Notes under the pieces: generated by a model
Told to the model about the DNA's origin: nothing
The model's database searches: none
The model's input: the letters and a program-made list of their open reading frames with translations, nothing else
Source: Adenanthera pavonina
Taxonomy: Eukaryota; Streptophyta; Magnoliopsida; Fabales; Fabaceae
Length of the DNA stretch: 64,000 nt
Reading direction: 5' to 3'
Assembly: GCA_026686845.1 (NCBI GenBank)
Contig: JAIVEN010000004.1
Coordinates: forward strand, 15,036,827-15,100,826
In this document: positions 20,020 to 31,184 of the stretch, in pieces
Layout of the letters: every line of letters starts with the position of its first letter
How positions within the stretch are numbered: position 1 is the stretch's first letter
Position numbers and translations under genes: made by a program

Positions 20020-20927
20020 TGATGGGAGGCACGTTAGGAACCCGTCCTAAGAGCCTTCTTTGATATAAGGATCGTACAACTCAAGGAAAGATGAATTAAA
20101 CACAAGAACAATGAAGAACAAAAACTAAAGAAAATAGACACGATGAAATAAGAAAACTGAACAAAATGTTGGTCGAAGGAAGTAGACTCCAAGAGAACCC
20201 GTCTCTTGAATCCTAACTCCGGGACGCCACAAGGATCACCACTCCTTGATAAGTCCTCATTCTTTCTGGCACTCAAGGATAAACAAGAAAGAACTCACTG
20301 AATAATAACAAAGTTGCTGAAAAGAAATTCATTTATTCATGTTGTGTTTTGCAAGAGTACAAGAGGTGACTATTTATAGAAAAATATTAACCCACAAACT
20401 AACTCTAGTTCAGTCCACAAACCCAACCTTATTAATGCTCATTAATACAAAAAGGAAACCCTAAGTCAAAAGGAGCATTTAATTCTAATTTTGAACTTGA
20501 AAAAGTTGGCTCCTCTTTAATGCGTAAAGGAAAACAAATCAGATTTATGATTGTATGTTCTTTATTCAAAAAGGAAACAAATTAACCAAAATAATCATTA
20601 AAAACATCACTTTTAGTGAGCACATGAGAAGCACATGGATTTTAAGTGAATTCTCCTTATTGGGCTTTCTCCAAGTTGGGTTCTTTGACTATAATATTGC
20701 TCCATATTTTCAGCTTGCCTCTTTCTTTGTTTTGGGCCTCAAAATCATTGAAATGCAATGGTTCCATGTTAATAATGATTTGAATCACCCCATTCATCGC
20801 TTTTATTCTAGCTCTAGTCATTGGTTCTCCAATGCCTTGAAGTGAGCCTTGAATTTGTTCATAGTCCATTGTTGCTCTTAGCTTGCCCTCATCATCAAAT
20901 GCTTCATGCCTTGATCGTACTCTATCA
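20020..20927 (-). repeat. LTR-A (long variant), 5' LTR of N-a
   Basis: 908 bp, minus strand, ending GTGCCTCCCATCA next to the primer-binding site. The outer end is TGATAGAGTACG at 20927, followed by the duplication GTATG. Confidence 0.93.
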
Positions 20928-21647
20928 GTATGTGACTTAGATATTAATGGGCTTAACTAGTGTTAATTTCATTTTTATTAATTATGGGCCGAACTTTGTT
21001 AATTAATAAAGCCCAATTAGTTAAATAGTAGTTTTTTTTAATAGCCCACCTTGTACATAAACATGTAATGTACCAAACATGTGATTTCATTAATGTGTTG
21101 GTATATTTATAAGGGCTTAGGTACTATTTTATTATTTTTTGTGAATTTTCGTTATTTTATTTTAGGGCTTTATTTTATTAGTTTTCTAGGTCCAATAAGA
21201 GTGTTATTTTAGCCCAAAGTCTCATAATATTGTTAGGATTAAGCGCAAATTAATTAGGTTTTCTAGGTTTATTAGGTTAGATTTTATCTTGCCTATTTTA
21301 AGCTAACATTTATGTGCGTTTTTCAGATTGAGATGAATGAAAATTTCAGTTTTGTGAGTTTTCCTCTTGCGATTCTTTGAGTGTTAGAGAGAACACACTG
21401 ACTTATCAAAGAATTGGTCGATCCTTGTGGTGTCACCGGAACTAGAGTTCAAAAGACTGGTTCTCTTGGGTTCTACTTCTCAAGACCAACATCTATTCAT
21501 CTTATCTTCTCTATTATTGTTTTCTTTTGCTACTATTTTTGTCCGTTTTGTTCATTTTCTTTACTGTCTAGTTTTCATGTTCCTTTTTTTGTAAAGATCA
21601 AAGTGGGTTCTTTGGATTGATTCCATAAGGGTTCACCTATCATTATG

Positions 21648-22335
21648 TGTCTTCATTGTATTCTCTTCTTCCTTCTCATTATGTTTCTAATTTCTTTAAA
21701 TTATGTCACCTATCTTTGTTGCATGAGTCCCTTGTGAAAGAGATGTGTTGTGATAATTTAGTGTCATATTCTCTCATCATTGCTTCATCCTTTATTCCAT
21801 CTCATAGTCTTTATGCTTTGTTTCCTTTAGATGTTTCTTATATCTATCTAAGTCATCACATATGTTATGTGTTGTATGAGTCTCATGAGTCATGTGTTTG
21901 TTTGTTTCTTTGCATGTGGTTTGTTCCTCCATTTCACAAATCTTTTATGATCCATCGTTACAGATTGTGTTCCTTTTATGTCCTTTTTATTTTCTCCAGA
22001 TTTGTGCTAAATTGTTCACTGTGATTTCTATTTAATTTTGTTCTCTCATCTCTTTATCAAATTAATTTCTTCATATGTGTTATCTTTCATCTTGGTTTAT
22101 CATGATCTTCAAGTTATTTCTTCTCCATCTTTCTTCTATCATTGTGCATCATCTACATCTGTCAAATCTATCCAAATTTTGAATTTAATGAATTACAGCC
22201 AAATCTGTCCAAATTTCTTCCCATATGATCATTGTATATCACCTTAATCCCTTTTGAGTCTTTTTGTGTCATGTGTTGTCCTACTTTCATCCTTCATATT
22301 TTCTCTAACCCTTTGGTTAAATTTGAATCTACTTG
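21648..22335 (+). pseudogene. N2 host element: Phe/Ser/Cys-rich region
   Basis: Continues from 15483 in register. It opens as MSSLYSLLPSHYVSNFFKLC (21647-22024) and holds SSTSVKSIQILNLMNYSQIC near 22150-22200. The same order is found in N2-b at 29121-29900 (-). It is broken by a solo LTR-B at 22336 and resumes at 24164. Function unknown. Confidence 0.55.
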
Positions 22336-24158
22336 TGATGGAGGATGGCTTGGATAAACACAGGAACATGGTAGGATACCTTATCACTTGGAAAGATTAG
22401 AGCCCAAGAGAAGCCCATTGGAAGAGATTACTTAAAATATCATGTGCTTCACTAAAATAGCATGTGACTTAAGTATTATTGGGCCTAATTAGTGTTGATT
22501 TCTTTTTTATTAATTATGGGCTGAACTTTGTTAATTAATAAAGCCCAATTAATTAATTAGTAGTCTTTTTGATAGCCCACCCTGCAAATAAGCATGTCAT
22601 GTACCAAACATGTGATTTTATTAATGTGGTAACATATTTATAAGGGCTTAGGTCTTATTTTATTATTTTCTTATGAAGTTTCGCTATTTTATTTTAAGAT
22701 TTTATTTTACTAGTTTCCTAGGTCTAATAGGAGTGTTGTTTAGGCCTAAAGTCTCCTAATCCTATTATGATTACTTGAGCCCAAATTAATTAGGATTTCT
22801 AGGCTTATTAGGTTAAATTTTATCTTGCCTATTTAAGGCTAACTTTCATGCATGTTTTTTAGATTTGAATGATTAAAGTTTCAGACTTTATAAGTTTCTC
22901 TTGTGTTCTTTGAGTGCTATTGATGAAAGACCCAAGCGGAACTCGTCCGATTGAACCTCTAATAACTCGGAATGAACCACGGATCGTGCTAGAATCAAAT
23001 AGGACACACGAAATAACAAGAAAACACAATATAGATGAACATGTTAAACTAGAAAAATAGGATAATAATTATGAACGAAAATGACAAGAAAATAGGAAAG
23101 ATATATTGGTCAATGGGATAAGACCCTAAGAAAATATGTCTCTTAGAACCCTAGCCTTGGGACGCCACAAAGGAAAACCACTCCTTTGATAAGTCTAAGA
23201 ATTCTCTCAAGAACACAAGGGATATAAGAGAAAAACTCACAAGAAAGAACATAAGTTCTAAAAATTCATCCTCATTAATCTGTCTTTTCTCAAAGTACAT
23301 AGGTGGCTCCTTATATAAATGAGTAAGGCAACTAAAACACTAGGCTAAAATTAAAAAACGAAAATTACAATGAAAATAAACAAAATAATCAAATCTAATC
23401 AATCCTAAAGAAGATACCACAATCTAAATGAAAAAGGAAACAAAATATTCCTCAAATCAATCAAAAGGTGGCACCTTTCTTACTAAAGCTAATAGAAAAT
23501 TCTAGAGCCTAAATTTTTAAAATAGGAAACAACCAAAACTTAATCTCCAAGATATAATCTTTGACCAAAAGCCCTTATTTCTGAAAATAAAATAAAATAA
23601 ACGAAAATTCTAAATAAATTAGCATAAAGAAGATTCTTTTTTAATTGATCACATGAGTGGCACATGATCACTTAAGTAATCTTCTCTAATTGGGCTTCTC
23701 TTGGGCTTGGATCTGAAACTTGTAATTTACAGTTGATGATCACACCTACAAGCTCCTTTTGGGCTACAACTTTAATCAAGTGACTGGGCTCTAATTCGTA
23801 GAGCTCTTGGATCACTTCAATGCTTTGATTCCTTGCTCTTAATTTTGAACTCTTGCAAGCCATGCCCAGCCCTTACTTTATCAGCTATGATGAAACTATG
23901 ACTTATCAAGGAATTGTTCAATCCTTGTGGCGTCACCGGAACTAGGGTTCAAGAGACCGGTTCTCTTGGGTTCTAATTCTCAAGACCAACATCTATCCTT
24001 CTTATCTTCTCTATTATTGTCTTCTTTTGCTATTGTTTTTGTCCATTTCATTCATTTTCTTTGCGTTTAGTGTGTGTGTTCCTTGTTTCGCAAAGATCTG
24101 GGTGTCTTACGTATGAAAGTGGATTCTTTGAACGGGTTCCATAAGGGTTCACTTATCA
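22336..24158 (+). repeat. Solo LTR-B, interrupted by a solo LTR-C
   Basis: Parts 22336-22920 and 23889-24158, TGATGGAGGATGG to GGGTTCACTTATCA. The target duplication is ACTTG (22331-22335) and AGTTG (24159-24163), one mismatch. The flanks join in the N2 interior (TTGAATCTACTTG, then TGTCGAGTTTGTG). Confidence 0.85.
22921..23883 (-). repeat. Solo LTR-C
   Basis: 963 bp, minus strand, TGATAAAGTAAGGGCTGG to GGGTCTTTCATCA. A perfect 5-bp duplication GCTAT (22916-22920 and 23884-23888) lies in the R region of the LTR-B around it. Confidence 0.92.
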
Positions 24159-24163
24159 AGTTG

Positions 24164-24448
24164 TGTCGAGTTTGTGCCTAGTTCTTTGTGGTAGGATATT
24201 GGTGAAAATAAGTCCCCTGTTCAAAAAATAACGGTTGGAAGATTTTTTATCTTAGAGATAGTTGCAAAAACTTAGAGAAACATTTAAAACAAATTTGCAA
24301 CCAAGAGAGAATATTGTCTTCCAAGTTTATGTGAAGATCAAAGCCACAAAAAATCACTTATAATATATTTGATTCTTTTAATCATTCCCTTTCTTTTTTT
24401 TATAGATTATGGTGATTCGAGAACAAATCCTTTCAATGAGGGAGGGAA
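24164..24448 (+). pseudogene. N2 host element: 3' end of the interior
   Basis: Carries CCAAGAGAGAATATTGTCTTCC, the pyrimidine-rich stretch ending TTTTTTTTATAG before ATTATGGTGATTCG, and the polypurine tract GAGGGAGGGAA (24438-24448). The 5' GTAAGT of the 60-nt segment has been lost here. It leads straight into the 3' LTR. Confidence 0.6.
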
Positions 24449-26258
24449 TGATAGAGTAATGGCTATGCATGACTTGCAAGAGTTTGGAAAGAAACATGGA
24501 GAGTTTGGAGGACTTTATCAAGGTGTTGAACAAGAGCATGGAAAGCAAGTTTGTGAGTCCAAAGATCCATTGCAAAGCTTGAGTAAGGTCCAAAACAACA
24601 AAGAAAGCTTTAAATGGATTGATCCAATAGGCACTATTTTTCGAGCCCACTTATTTAGTTCGAGTTGCAGCCCAAAGATGTAATGATGCTCCTATCCAAA
24701 ATACAAGTTTCTGATCCAAGCTCAAAGGGAGCCCACTTAGAAGAGATTACTTAAGTGATCAATTAAAAATAAGTCTTCTTTAGGCTAATTTATTTAGAAT
24801 TTTCATTTGTTATTGTTAAATTTTCAGATATAAGGCTTATGGTCAAAGATTGTATCTTGGATATTATATTTTGATTGTTTCCTAATTTGATAGAAGTAGG
24901 GTGAACCTCCCAAGAACAAGTCTTAGGCAACTCAAGAAACCAGAGTAATAACCAAAAACAATGGAAGCAACCCAATGCAATTGAGAGACCGAATGAAATC
25001 ACTAGAGAGAACTTTAGCAACCCCAAACACAAGACGCCGCAAGAGTTGGTCAATTCTCTTGATAAGTAGAATTTGTATTCTAGGAAGAACACAAAGAATC
25101 CTAACAATCTCACATGAAATTGAAGAGAGAAATCACTCAAAATATTATTTAGATCTGATTTGTAAAGTGGCACCATATAGTCTTGGAATAATAATAGAAA
25201 TCATAATCCTAATCCCAATAGGATAAGTGATTCCTTATAGATAAGGCTTATCCTTTTGTTTTTGAATTTTAAATTCAAATTTGATTTAAATCTTAAGTTG
25301 GCCTCATAAATATAAGTGAGAACCAATCAAAACTGATCTAATCTAATCTCAAAAAAATCAAATAAAAAATAAAAAGAAAATTCAAAATAAATTAAAAAGA
25401 ATCCTAAAGTCACATGACTCATTAATAATGCATATGACTTCTTTTAATCAAGCTCTTCTATTTGGACTTGGGTTGGGCCTTTAAGATCTTCAAATTGGGC
25501 CTCCAAATAAATAATCATTCTTTTTGGATTAGAAGGTGGCGCCATTTACTTTAAGTCTTCCAAATATATGGGCTCTTGCTCCTTAATCTTTCAGACTAGT
25601 CCTTGCAAGGCCTCTTTCATGGCTTTTGTCCTACCTCTTGTCATTCAGCCTCTTACTCTTGAAGAGGGTTTTTGGGCACATTGGATCTCCATGATTGAAA
25701 GTTAACTTGTTCTCTATCATAATTGTTAAAGATTAGGTTCTAGAATTTTCTTTTCTTTATAGCAAAAAAGTGCCACCTTTAGGATTACATTTGATTATTC
25801 TCTTTATTTTTATCGTAATTTTCATTTTTTTTTATTTAGCCTAGGGTATTGCCCGCCTTATTTCTTTATATAAGGAGCTACCTATGTACTTTTAAAATAG
25901 AGAGATTAATAAGAATGAATTTTCAGAACTTATATTCTTTTCTTGTGAACTTTCTCTTGTATCCCTTGTGTTCTTGAGAAGATTTTTAAACCTTATCAAA
26001 TGAGTAATTTTCCTTTGTGGCATCTCAAGGTTCTAAGAAATAGGTTCTCTTGTGGTCTTTTCCCATTAACCAACATATCTTAGCTATTTTCTTGTTATTT
26101 TCTTTCATATTTATTATCCTATTTTTCTGGTTTAATTTGTTCATCTGTCTTGTGTTTTCTAGCTATTTCGTATTTCCTATTTGATTCTAGCACGATCCGT
26201 GATTCATTCCGAGTCATTGGAGGTTCAATCAGATGAGTTCCATTAGGGTTTTTCATCA
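24449..26258 (+). repeat. LTR-C, 3' LTR of the N2 host element, interrupted by a solo LTR-E
   Basis: Parts 24449-24887 and 25725-26258 (about 973 bp). It begins TGATAGAGTAATGG right after the polypurine tract and ends GGGTTTTTCATCA. The U3 encodes a tail-like peptide with KDPLQSLSKVQNNKESFKW. Confidence 0.85.
24888..25719 (-). repeat. Solo LTR-E
   Basis: 832 bp, minus strand, TGATAGAGAACAAG to CACCCTACTTCTATCA, with a perfect duplication TAATT (24883-24887 and 25720-25724). Identity is confirmed by the 58036 copy, where the same end is followed by a primer-binding site. Its U3 encodes MTRGRTKAMKEALQGLV. Confidence 0.93.
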
Positions 26259-26351
26259 ATCTATCTTGTGTTTTCTTGTCATTTTGGGTTATTCTAGCAT
26301 GATCTATGGTTCATTCCGAGTCATTAGAGGTTCAATTCGATGAGTTCTAGT
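26259..26351 (+). repeat. Tandem copy of an LTR-C terminal segment
   Basis: Repeats, with changes, the last ~95 bp of the preceding LTR-C (ATCTATCTTGTGTTTTCTTG, then GTTCATTCCGAGTCATTAGA). It lacks the terminal GGGTCTTTCATCA. Confidence 0.6.
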
Positions 26352-27029
26352 TGATGGAAGACCCAAGCGGAATATAAAATGTTCAAGATGATTAATGGTG
26401 AGTCTATTAAAAATTTCTATATTCGATTTACTCACATCATCAATCATTTAGCTCCTTTAGGAAAGAGTTTTATATAAAGAAAGCAAGTATGCAAAATACT
26501 CAAAGTTCTACCAAAAGAATGGCAACCAAAAGTGACAACTATTGAATAGAAGAGGAAAATCATTCCAATCTGTCACTGTACTATTTGAAAGTCTTCTTGT
26601 TGAACATGAAGGAAGACTTGACATTCTATTAGAGCAGCAAAACAAAAGAACAAAACTAATGTTCAAAGCTACTACATCACAGAGTTTAAAAAAACATGAT
26701 ATTGATGATAAAAGTGAGCAATAGTCATGATGAGGAAGACAAGCTAAAAGAGTTAACAGTCAAATTTGGTAGATTCCCTCAAAAACAAAAATAAGGAGCT
26801 TCAAGAAGAAAAGCACTCTTACCATGCAAATAAATTGAAGTATTATTTAAAGATGATATGCTGAGAAGAAAAGTGAGGAAGTTAAAGTGGCATACACCTC
26901 TATAATCTGGGGCAACAGTTCGGATGAAGATGATAAGGATACCTATTCATGCTTGATGGCAATATCCAATGATTAGGTATCAAATTTTGACCTTGATTCT
27001 GATTCTGATTTTTTATTTGATAAGTTGCA
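26352..27029 (+). pseudogene. Ty1/copia-type gag relic (UBN2-like)
   Basis: The first ~19 bp (TGATGGAAGACCCAAGCGG) are the outer end of a minus-strand LTR-C. Then KMFKMINGESIKNFYIRF, HIINHLAPLGKSF, KILKVLPKEWQPKVTTIE follow, the pattern of the copia gag-polypeptide domain. The end has SSDEDDKDTYSCLMAISND, typical of the copia gag C-terminus. Many stops and shifts are present. No protease or pol of this element was found nearby. Confidence 0.65.
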
Positions 27030-27715
27030 ACGATAGTGTACACTTGAGGCATGAAATATTGAGGGCCCTTGGACAAATTGTAAAGCATAAAAAGGAAGCA
27101 CATTCATTTAAATCAAGCATGAGAAACTAAAGTTCCATTACAAGGCACATATGATCCAAGAGCTACATGATTTGAAGCCCATTCATTTAAATCAAATTAT
27201 TGCCCAAGAAGTCCAAATAGCTTGACTATGTGATCAATTAAAAATAAGTCTTCTTTAGGCTAATTTATTTACAATATTCATTTTTTATTAAATTTTCAGA
27301 AATAAGGCCTATAGTCAAAGATTGAATCTTGGATTTTGAGTTTTGATTGTTTCCTAATTTTTAAAGATTAGGTTTTGGAATTTTTTTTTCTTTTCAGCAA
27401 AAAGGTTTCACCTTTAGGAGTGATTTGCAAGAATATTTTATTTCCTACTTTATTTAGATTGTGGTATCTCCTTTATGATTAGATCTCATTATTTTCTTTA
27501 TTTTTATTGTAATTTTCGTTTTTTATTTTAATCTAGGGTTTTGGTTGCCTTATTCTTTTATATAAGTAGCCACCTATGTACTTTTAAGATTGAGAGATTA
27601 ATAAGAATAAATTTTTAGAACTTCTATTCTTTTCTTATGAGTTTTCTTTTGTATCCCTTGTCTTCTTGAAAGGATTCTTACACTTATCACATGAGTGTTT
27701 TTCCTTTATGACATC
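27030..27715 (+). repeat. LTR-C variant, truncated at its 3' end
   Basis: Starts near CGATAGTGTACACTTGAGG, matching the start of the full copy at 42265, and runs to CCTTTATGACATC. LTR-B sequence on the minus strand replaces the rest. Confidence 0.7.
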
Positions 27716-27880
27716 TGATAAGTGAACCCTTATGGAACCCGTCCAAAGAACTCACTTTGATGTGTATGACACCCAGATCTTTGCTAAATAAGAAACACAA
27801 AGACTAGATGCAAAGAAAATGAACAAAACGAACAAAAACACTAGCGAAAGAAAATAATAATAGAGAAGATAAGAAGGGTA
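27716..27880 (-). repeat. LTR-B, 3'-terminal fragment
   Basis: Minus-strand LTR-B end (plus-strand TGATAAGTGAACCCTTATGG) for about 165 bp. The rest is missing. 27881-27963 that follows has no recognisable assignment. Confidence 0.7.
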
Positions 27881-27963
27881 CAAAAAATAACTTAAGAAAG
27901 TAAATGACTTGAGTTGCAAGTAGGAAAGATCTCACAAATAGAGTAACTTCCAATGACTTATAA

Positions 27964-28884
27964 TGATAAGTGAACCCTTTTGGAACATAACCCATTTTGA
28001 TACATAAGACACCCAGATCTTTGTGAAATAAGGAACACAAAGACCAGACATCAAAGAAAAGAATGAAAATGCACAAGAACAGAAGTAAAAGAAAGCCAAA
28101 ACAAAGAAATAAGATGGATAGATGTTGGTCTTGATGAATTAGAACCCAAGAGAACCAGTCCCTTGAACCCTAGTTCCGGTGATGCCACAAGGATTGACCA
28201 ATTTCTTGATAAGTCATAGTTTCATCATAGCACTCAAAGAACGCAAGTGAAACTCACAAAATCTGAAACTTTAATCATTCAAATCTGAAAAAAAGCATAT
28301 GAAAGTTAGCCTTAAATAGACAAAGTAAAATCTAACCTACTAAGCCTAGAAAACCTAATTAATCTGTACTCAAATAATGCTAAAAGGATTAGAAGACTTT
28401 AGGCCCAAAACAACACTCCTATTGGACTTAGAAAACTAGTAAAATAAAACCCTAAAATAAAATAATGAAAATTCATAAGAAAATAATAAAATAAGACCTA
28501 AGCCCTTATAAACATGCCACTACATTAATGAAATCACATGTTTGGCACATGACATGTTTATTTACAAGTTGGACCATCAAAAAGACTATTAATTAACTAA
28601 TTGGGTTTTATTAATCACTTAAATTTAGCCCATAATTAATAAAAACAAAATTAACACTAATTAAGTCCAATAATACTTAAGTCACATACTATTTTAGTAA
28701 AGCACATGATCTTTTAAGTAATCTCTTCCAATGGGCTTCTTTTGGGCTTAGATCTGAAACTTATATTTTGGAGTTGATAATCTCATCTAAACTTGGGCTT
28801 TATGTTCAGCACCTTGATTAAATCTTCCAAGCTCCTCATGCTCCTTTCCTTTCTTGCAAGTCATTCCTAGCCCTTATTCTATCA
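27964..28884 (-). repeat. LTR-B variant, 3' LTR of N2-b
   Basis: 921 bp, minus strand, TGATAGAATAAGGGC to GGGTTCACTTATCA, adjoining a polypurine tract (28885-28897). It is the same variant as the solo copy at 15484. Confidence 0.88.
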
Positions 28885-29120
28885 TTCCCTCCCTCCTCGA
28901 AAGGATTCATCCTCGAATCTCCATAATCTACATACAAAGAAAGGGAAAGATTACAAGCATCAAATAGATCATAAGAAATATACTTACCTTTCAAGCTTGA
29001 TTGATGCATCTTTTCTTTAATCCTTCCATAAACATGAAGGACATCATTCTCCCTTAGCTGTAAATTTGTTTTAAATATTCCTCTAAGCTTTTGCAACCAA
29101 TCGCCAGGATAAAAAATCTT
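28885..29120 (-). pseudogene. N2-b interior: 3' end with the 60-nt segment
   Basis: Carries the polypurine tract, YGDSRMNPFEEGGND, the GT...AG stretch at 28928-28987 (GTAAGTATATTTC to TTTGTATGTAG), and KEKMHQSSLKGKYISYDLFD upstream. The frame is open from 29096 into the LTR (28836). Confidence 0.6.
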
Positions 29121-29594
29121 CTAACCATTATGTCGAACAAGGGATTTATTTTCCAGCATTGGTGCACAAATTTTGAAATCTTTCTTCATATCTTGCCACA
29201 AAGAACTAGACACAAACTTCACATAGCTAGACTCAAATGGAACCAAAGGGTTAGGGAAAATATGAAGGATTAAATTAGGACAAAACATGACACAAAAAGA
29301 CTCAAAAGGGACTAAGGTAATGCAATGATAATATGGAAAGAAATTTGGACAGATTTGGATGTAATTCATTAAATTCAAAATCTGGACAGATTTGACACAC
29401 GTAGATGATGCATAATGATAGAACAAAGATGAAGAAGAAATGACTAAAGGGACACACACTAACATAGAACAAGAAGAAGAGAATGAGTTGAATAGAAAAT
29501 GGAACACAAAAGGCTCATAAAGGTGAAATGGTATAAACCAATAAACAATCAAAAAGACACATGACTTATGAGACACAAAATAAACATAACACAT
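29121..29594 (-). pseudogene. N2-b Phe/Ser/Cys-rich region
   Basis: 157 open codons: CFLI-type hydrophobic start (KSCVFLIVYWFIPFHLYEPF), SSTCVKSVQILNLMNYIQIC, LVPFESSYVKFVSSSLWQD. Matches the N2-c region 36926-37630. No catalytic motif is visible. Confidence 0.5.
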
Positions 29595-30397
29595 AAAACG
29601 AATAGAACTACTTCACAAATATATAGGAAATACAAAACACTATGATGATGAGATGGAATGACATAGAAGGATAAACTAGAGAAAGAATGCACTAAAGTAA
29701 CTAATGAACTCATTATTGACTCATGCAATTTGGACTTAAAAGAAATTGCTGACTCATGGAACAATGATGGATGACATAATGTAAAGAAATTAGAAACATA
29801 ATGAGAAGGAAGAAGAAAACACAATGAAGACACATAAGAAAGATGAGATGAAGAAGGAAGGATTTTTCTATAAACTACTTTAAGCTCACTTTCACTCTCA
29901 TTCTTCCTCAAACTCTCTTTCTCTTTTCTCTTTTTCACTCTTTTCTCACTTCTCTTCTCTCTTACTCTTTTTGCATTCTTTTTATTTTTCTGGACACTTT
30001 CTCTCCTACATCTCTCTTTTTTTCTCTCATTTCTACTACTCTCATTTTTCCACTTTGACTCACTCTGCAAGTCCTCATGATTTTCACACAAACGAATACA
30101 TGGCCATAGTTCACAGACTTTTTGCAAAACATTATAACAGTTTCTATCATACCCATTTAAGCTAACATCATAGTCTAAATCTCCAATCACCATGTCAATA
30201 TGCTCAATCTCATCAATGCAATCATAAGATCTAATTTCCAAAGAAATCACACTATTAGCACTACTTGAAACTAGCATGCTACTATCCAAAGAATTTTCCC
30301 TCAAATCATTAACAACAGATAAATCATGTTCCTCTTCTAAAAGTTGCACGCAATCATGGTTAATTTCATTAGTATAGTCATGAAATTCATTTTCCAA
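29549..30397 (-). pseudogene. N2-b acidic region and basic block
   Basis: 282 open codons starting inside the acidic region. Motifs: LEEEHDLSVVNDLRENSLDS, DEIEHIDMVIGD, CENHEDLQSESKWKNESSRN, then KKNAKRVREKRSEKRVKKRK. It continues into a hydrophobic run (LPSHYVSNFFTLCHPSLFHE). The same motifs in the same order occur in N2-c and, more distantly, in N1 gag. Confidence 0.6.
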
Positions 30398-31135
30398 TTG
30401 ATGTTAAATTAGAAACACCACTAGAATCAAAAGTACTAGCAACCTTTAGATCAATATTCTACTATAATTGATGCAAACAATCAATCTCTTTAACATAAAC
30501 AATATCATCAAAATTATTGATATTCTCAGGTTCAACACATTTATACTTGCATTCCAATTCGATTGATCCATTACAAGAGATATCATCAATGTAAACAACA
30601 TCAATATTCTCATCAGAATTATCAAATCCTAAATCACAAGAGATATCAGTATTAGAATTTTGATGTTTAGGCATACTTGTAGCGAATTCTCTCGTTACAT
30701 CTTTAGTTGTTGAAGTGGTAGCAATGTCATCATCCACTTGATCATCTTTCTCCATGTGGGAATCACATGAATCTTGGACCACAGGTATTTGCATCTCCTT
30801 GGAATGTTCAACCATACTTTTAGCTTTGGATGGCATGTATTTTTGTCTCAAGAGCTCATTTCATTCCATGTTATAATGGAAGGTTCTCCATTCGTAGCTC
30901 ATCTAGTTTCCATCCATCTCCACCAAACGGAAACCTTTTTACCCAATCGAAGGTAAGCACATTGTGCCTTCTCTATTTCAAAGTAGTTGCAACATGCGAA
31001 GACTTGTTCAACTTTTCTTTCCCAATCCAAGTAACCATTAGGATTTTTCTCATTATGAAATAGTGGTATCTTCAATTTAATCTTGCTAAGAACATCTGTG
31101 TGAGTAAGAACTTTTGTGTTAGCTAAGCTGGCTTT
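30398..31135 (-). pseudogene. N2-b gag, broken
   Basis: Capsid-type domain in pieces: VLSKIKLKIPLFHNEKNPNG, RKVEQVFACCNYFEIEKAQC, LGKKVSVWWRWMETR, then SIITWNEM and KYMPSKAKSMVEHSKEMQIP. Several stops and frame changes occur (near 30400, 30850, 30900). The N-terminus is lost; sequence from ~31136 to 31184 is unrelated to other gag copies. Confidence 0.65.
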
Positions 31136-31184
31136 TCAAGAGGTGGTGTGAATTGGGAAGTTTGAAATTTTTTTTTCTGCAAAG

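Larger units (their letters stand above)
15685..20927 (-). mobile_element. N-a: complete gag-only LTR retrotransposon (N1 type)
   Basis: 5243 bp with a perfect 5-bp duplication GTATG (15680-15684 and 20928-20932). Parts: 5' LTR 20020-20927, primer-binding site 20006-20017, leader, gag 18722-17622, basic block, Phe/Ser/Cys-rich region, tail, polypurine tract, 3' LTR 15685-16594. There is no protease, RT, RNase H or integrase. LTRs belong to the same family as those of Auto-2. It resembles the described TR-GAG type and the non-autonomous partners known for centromeric elements in grasses; mobilisation in trans is inferred. Confidence 0.92.
15484..21642 (+). repeat. Solo LTR-B (variant), interrupted by N-a
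   Basis: The LTR parts are 15484-15684 and 20933-21642 (about 911 bp together), TGATAAAATAAGG to GGGTTCACCTATCA. It is flanked by the 5-bp duplication TTATG (15479-15483 and 21643-21647) inside the N2 interior, where the flanks join in register. N-a then inserted into it, duplicating GTATG. Confidence 0.9.
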
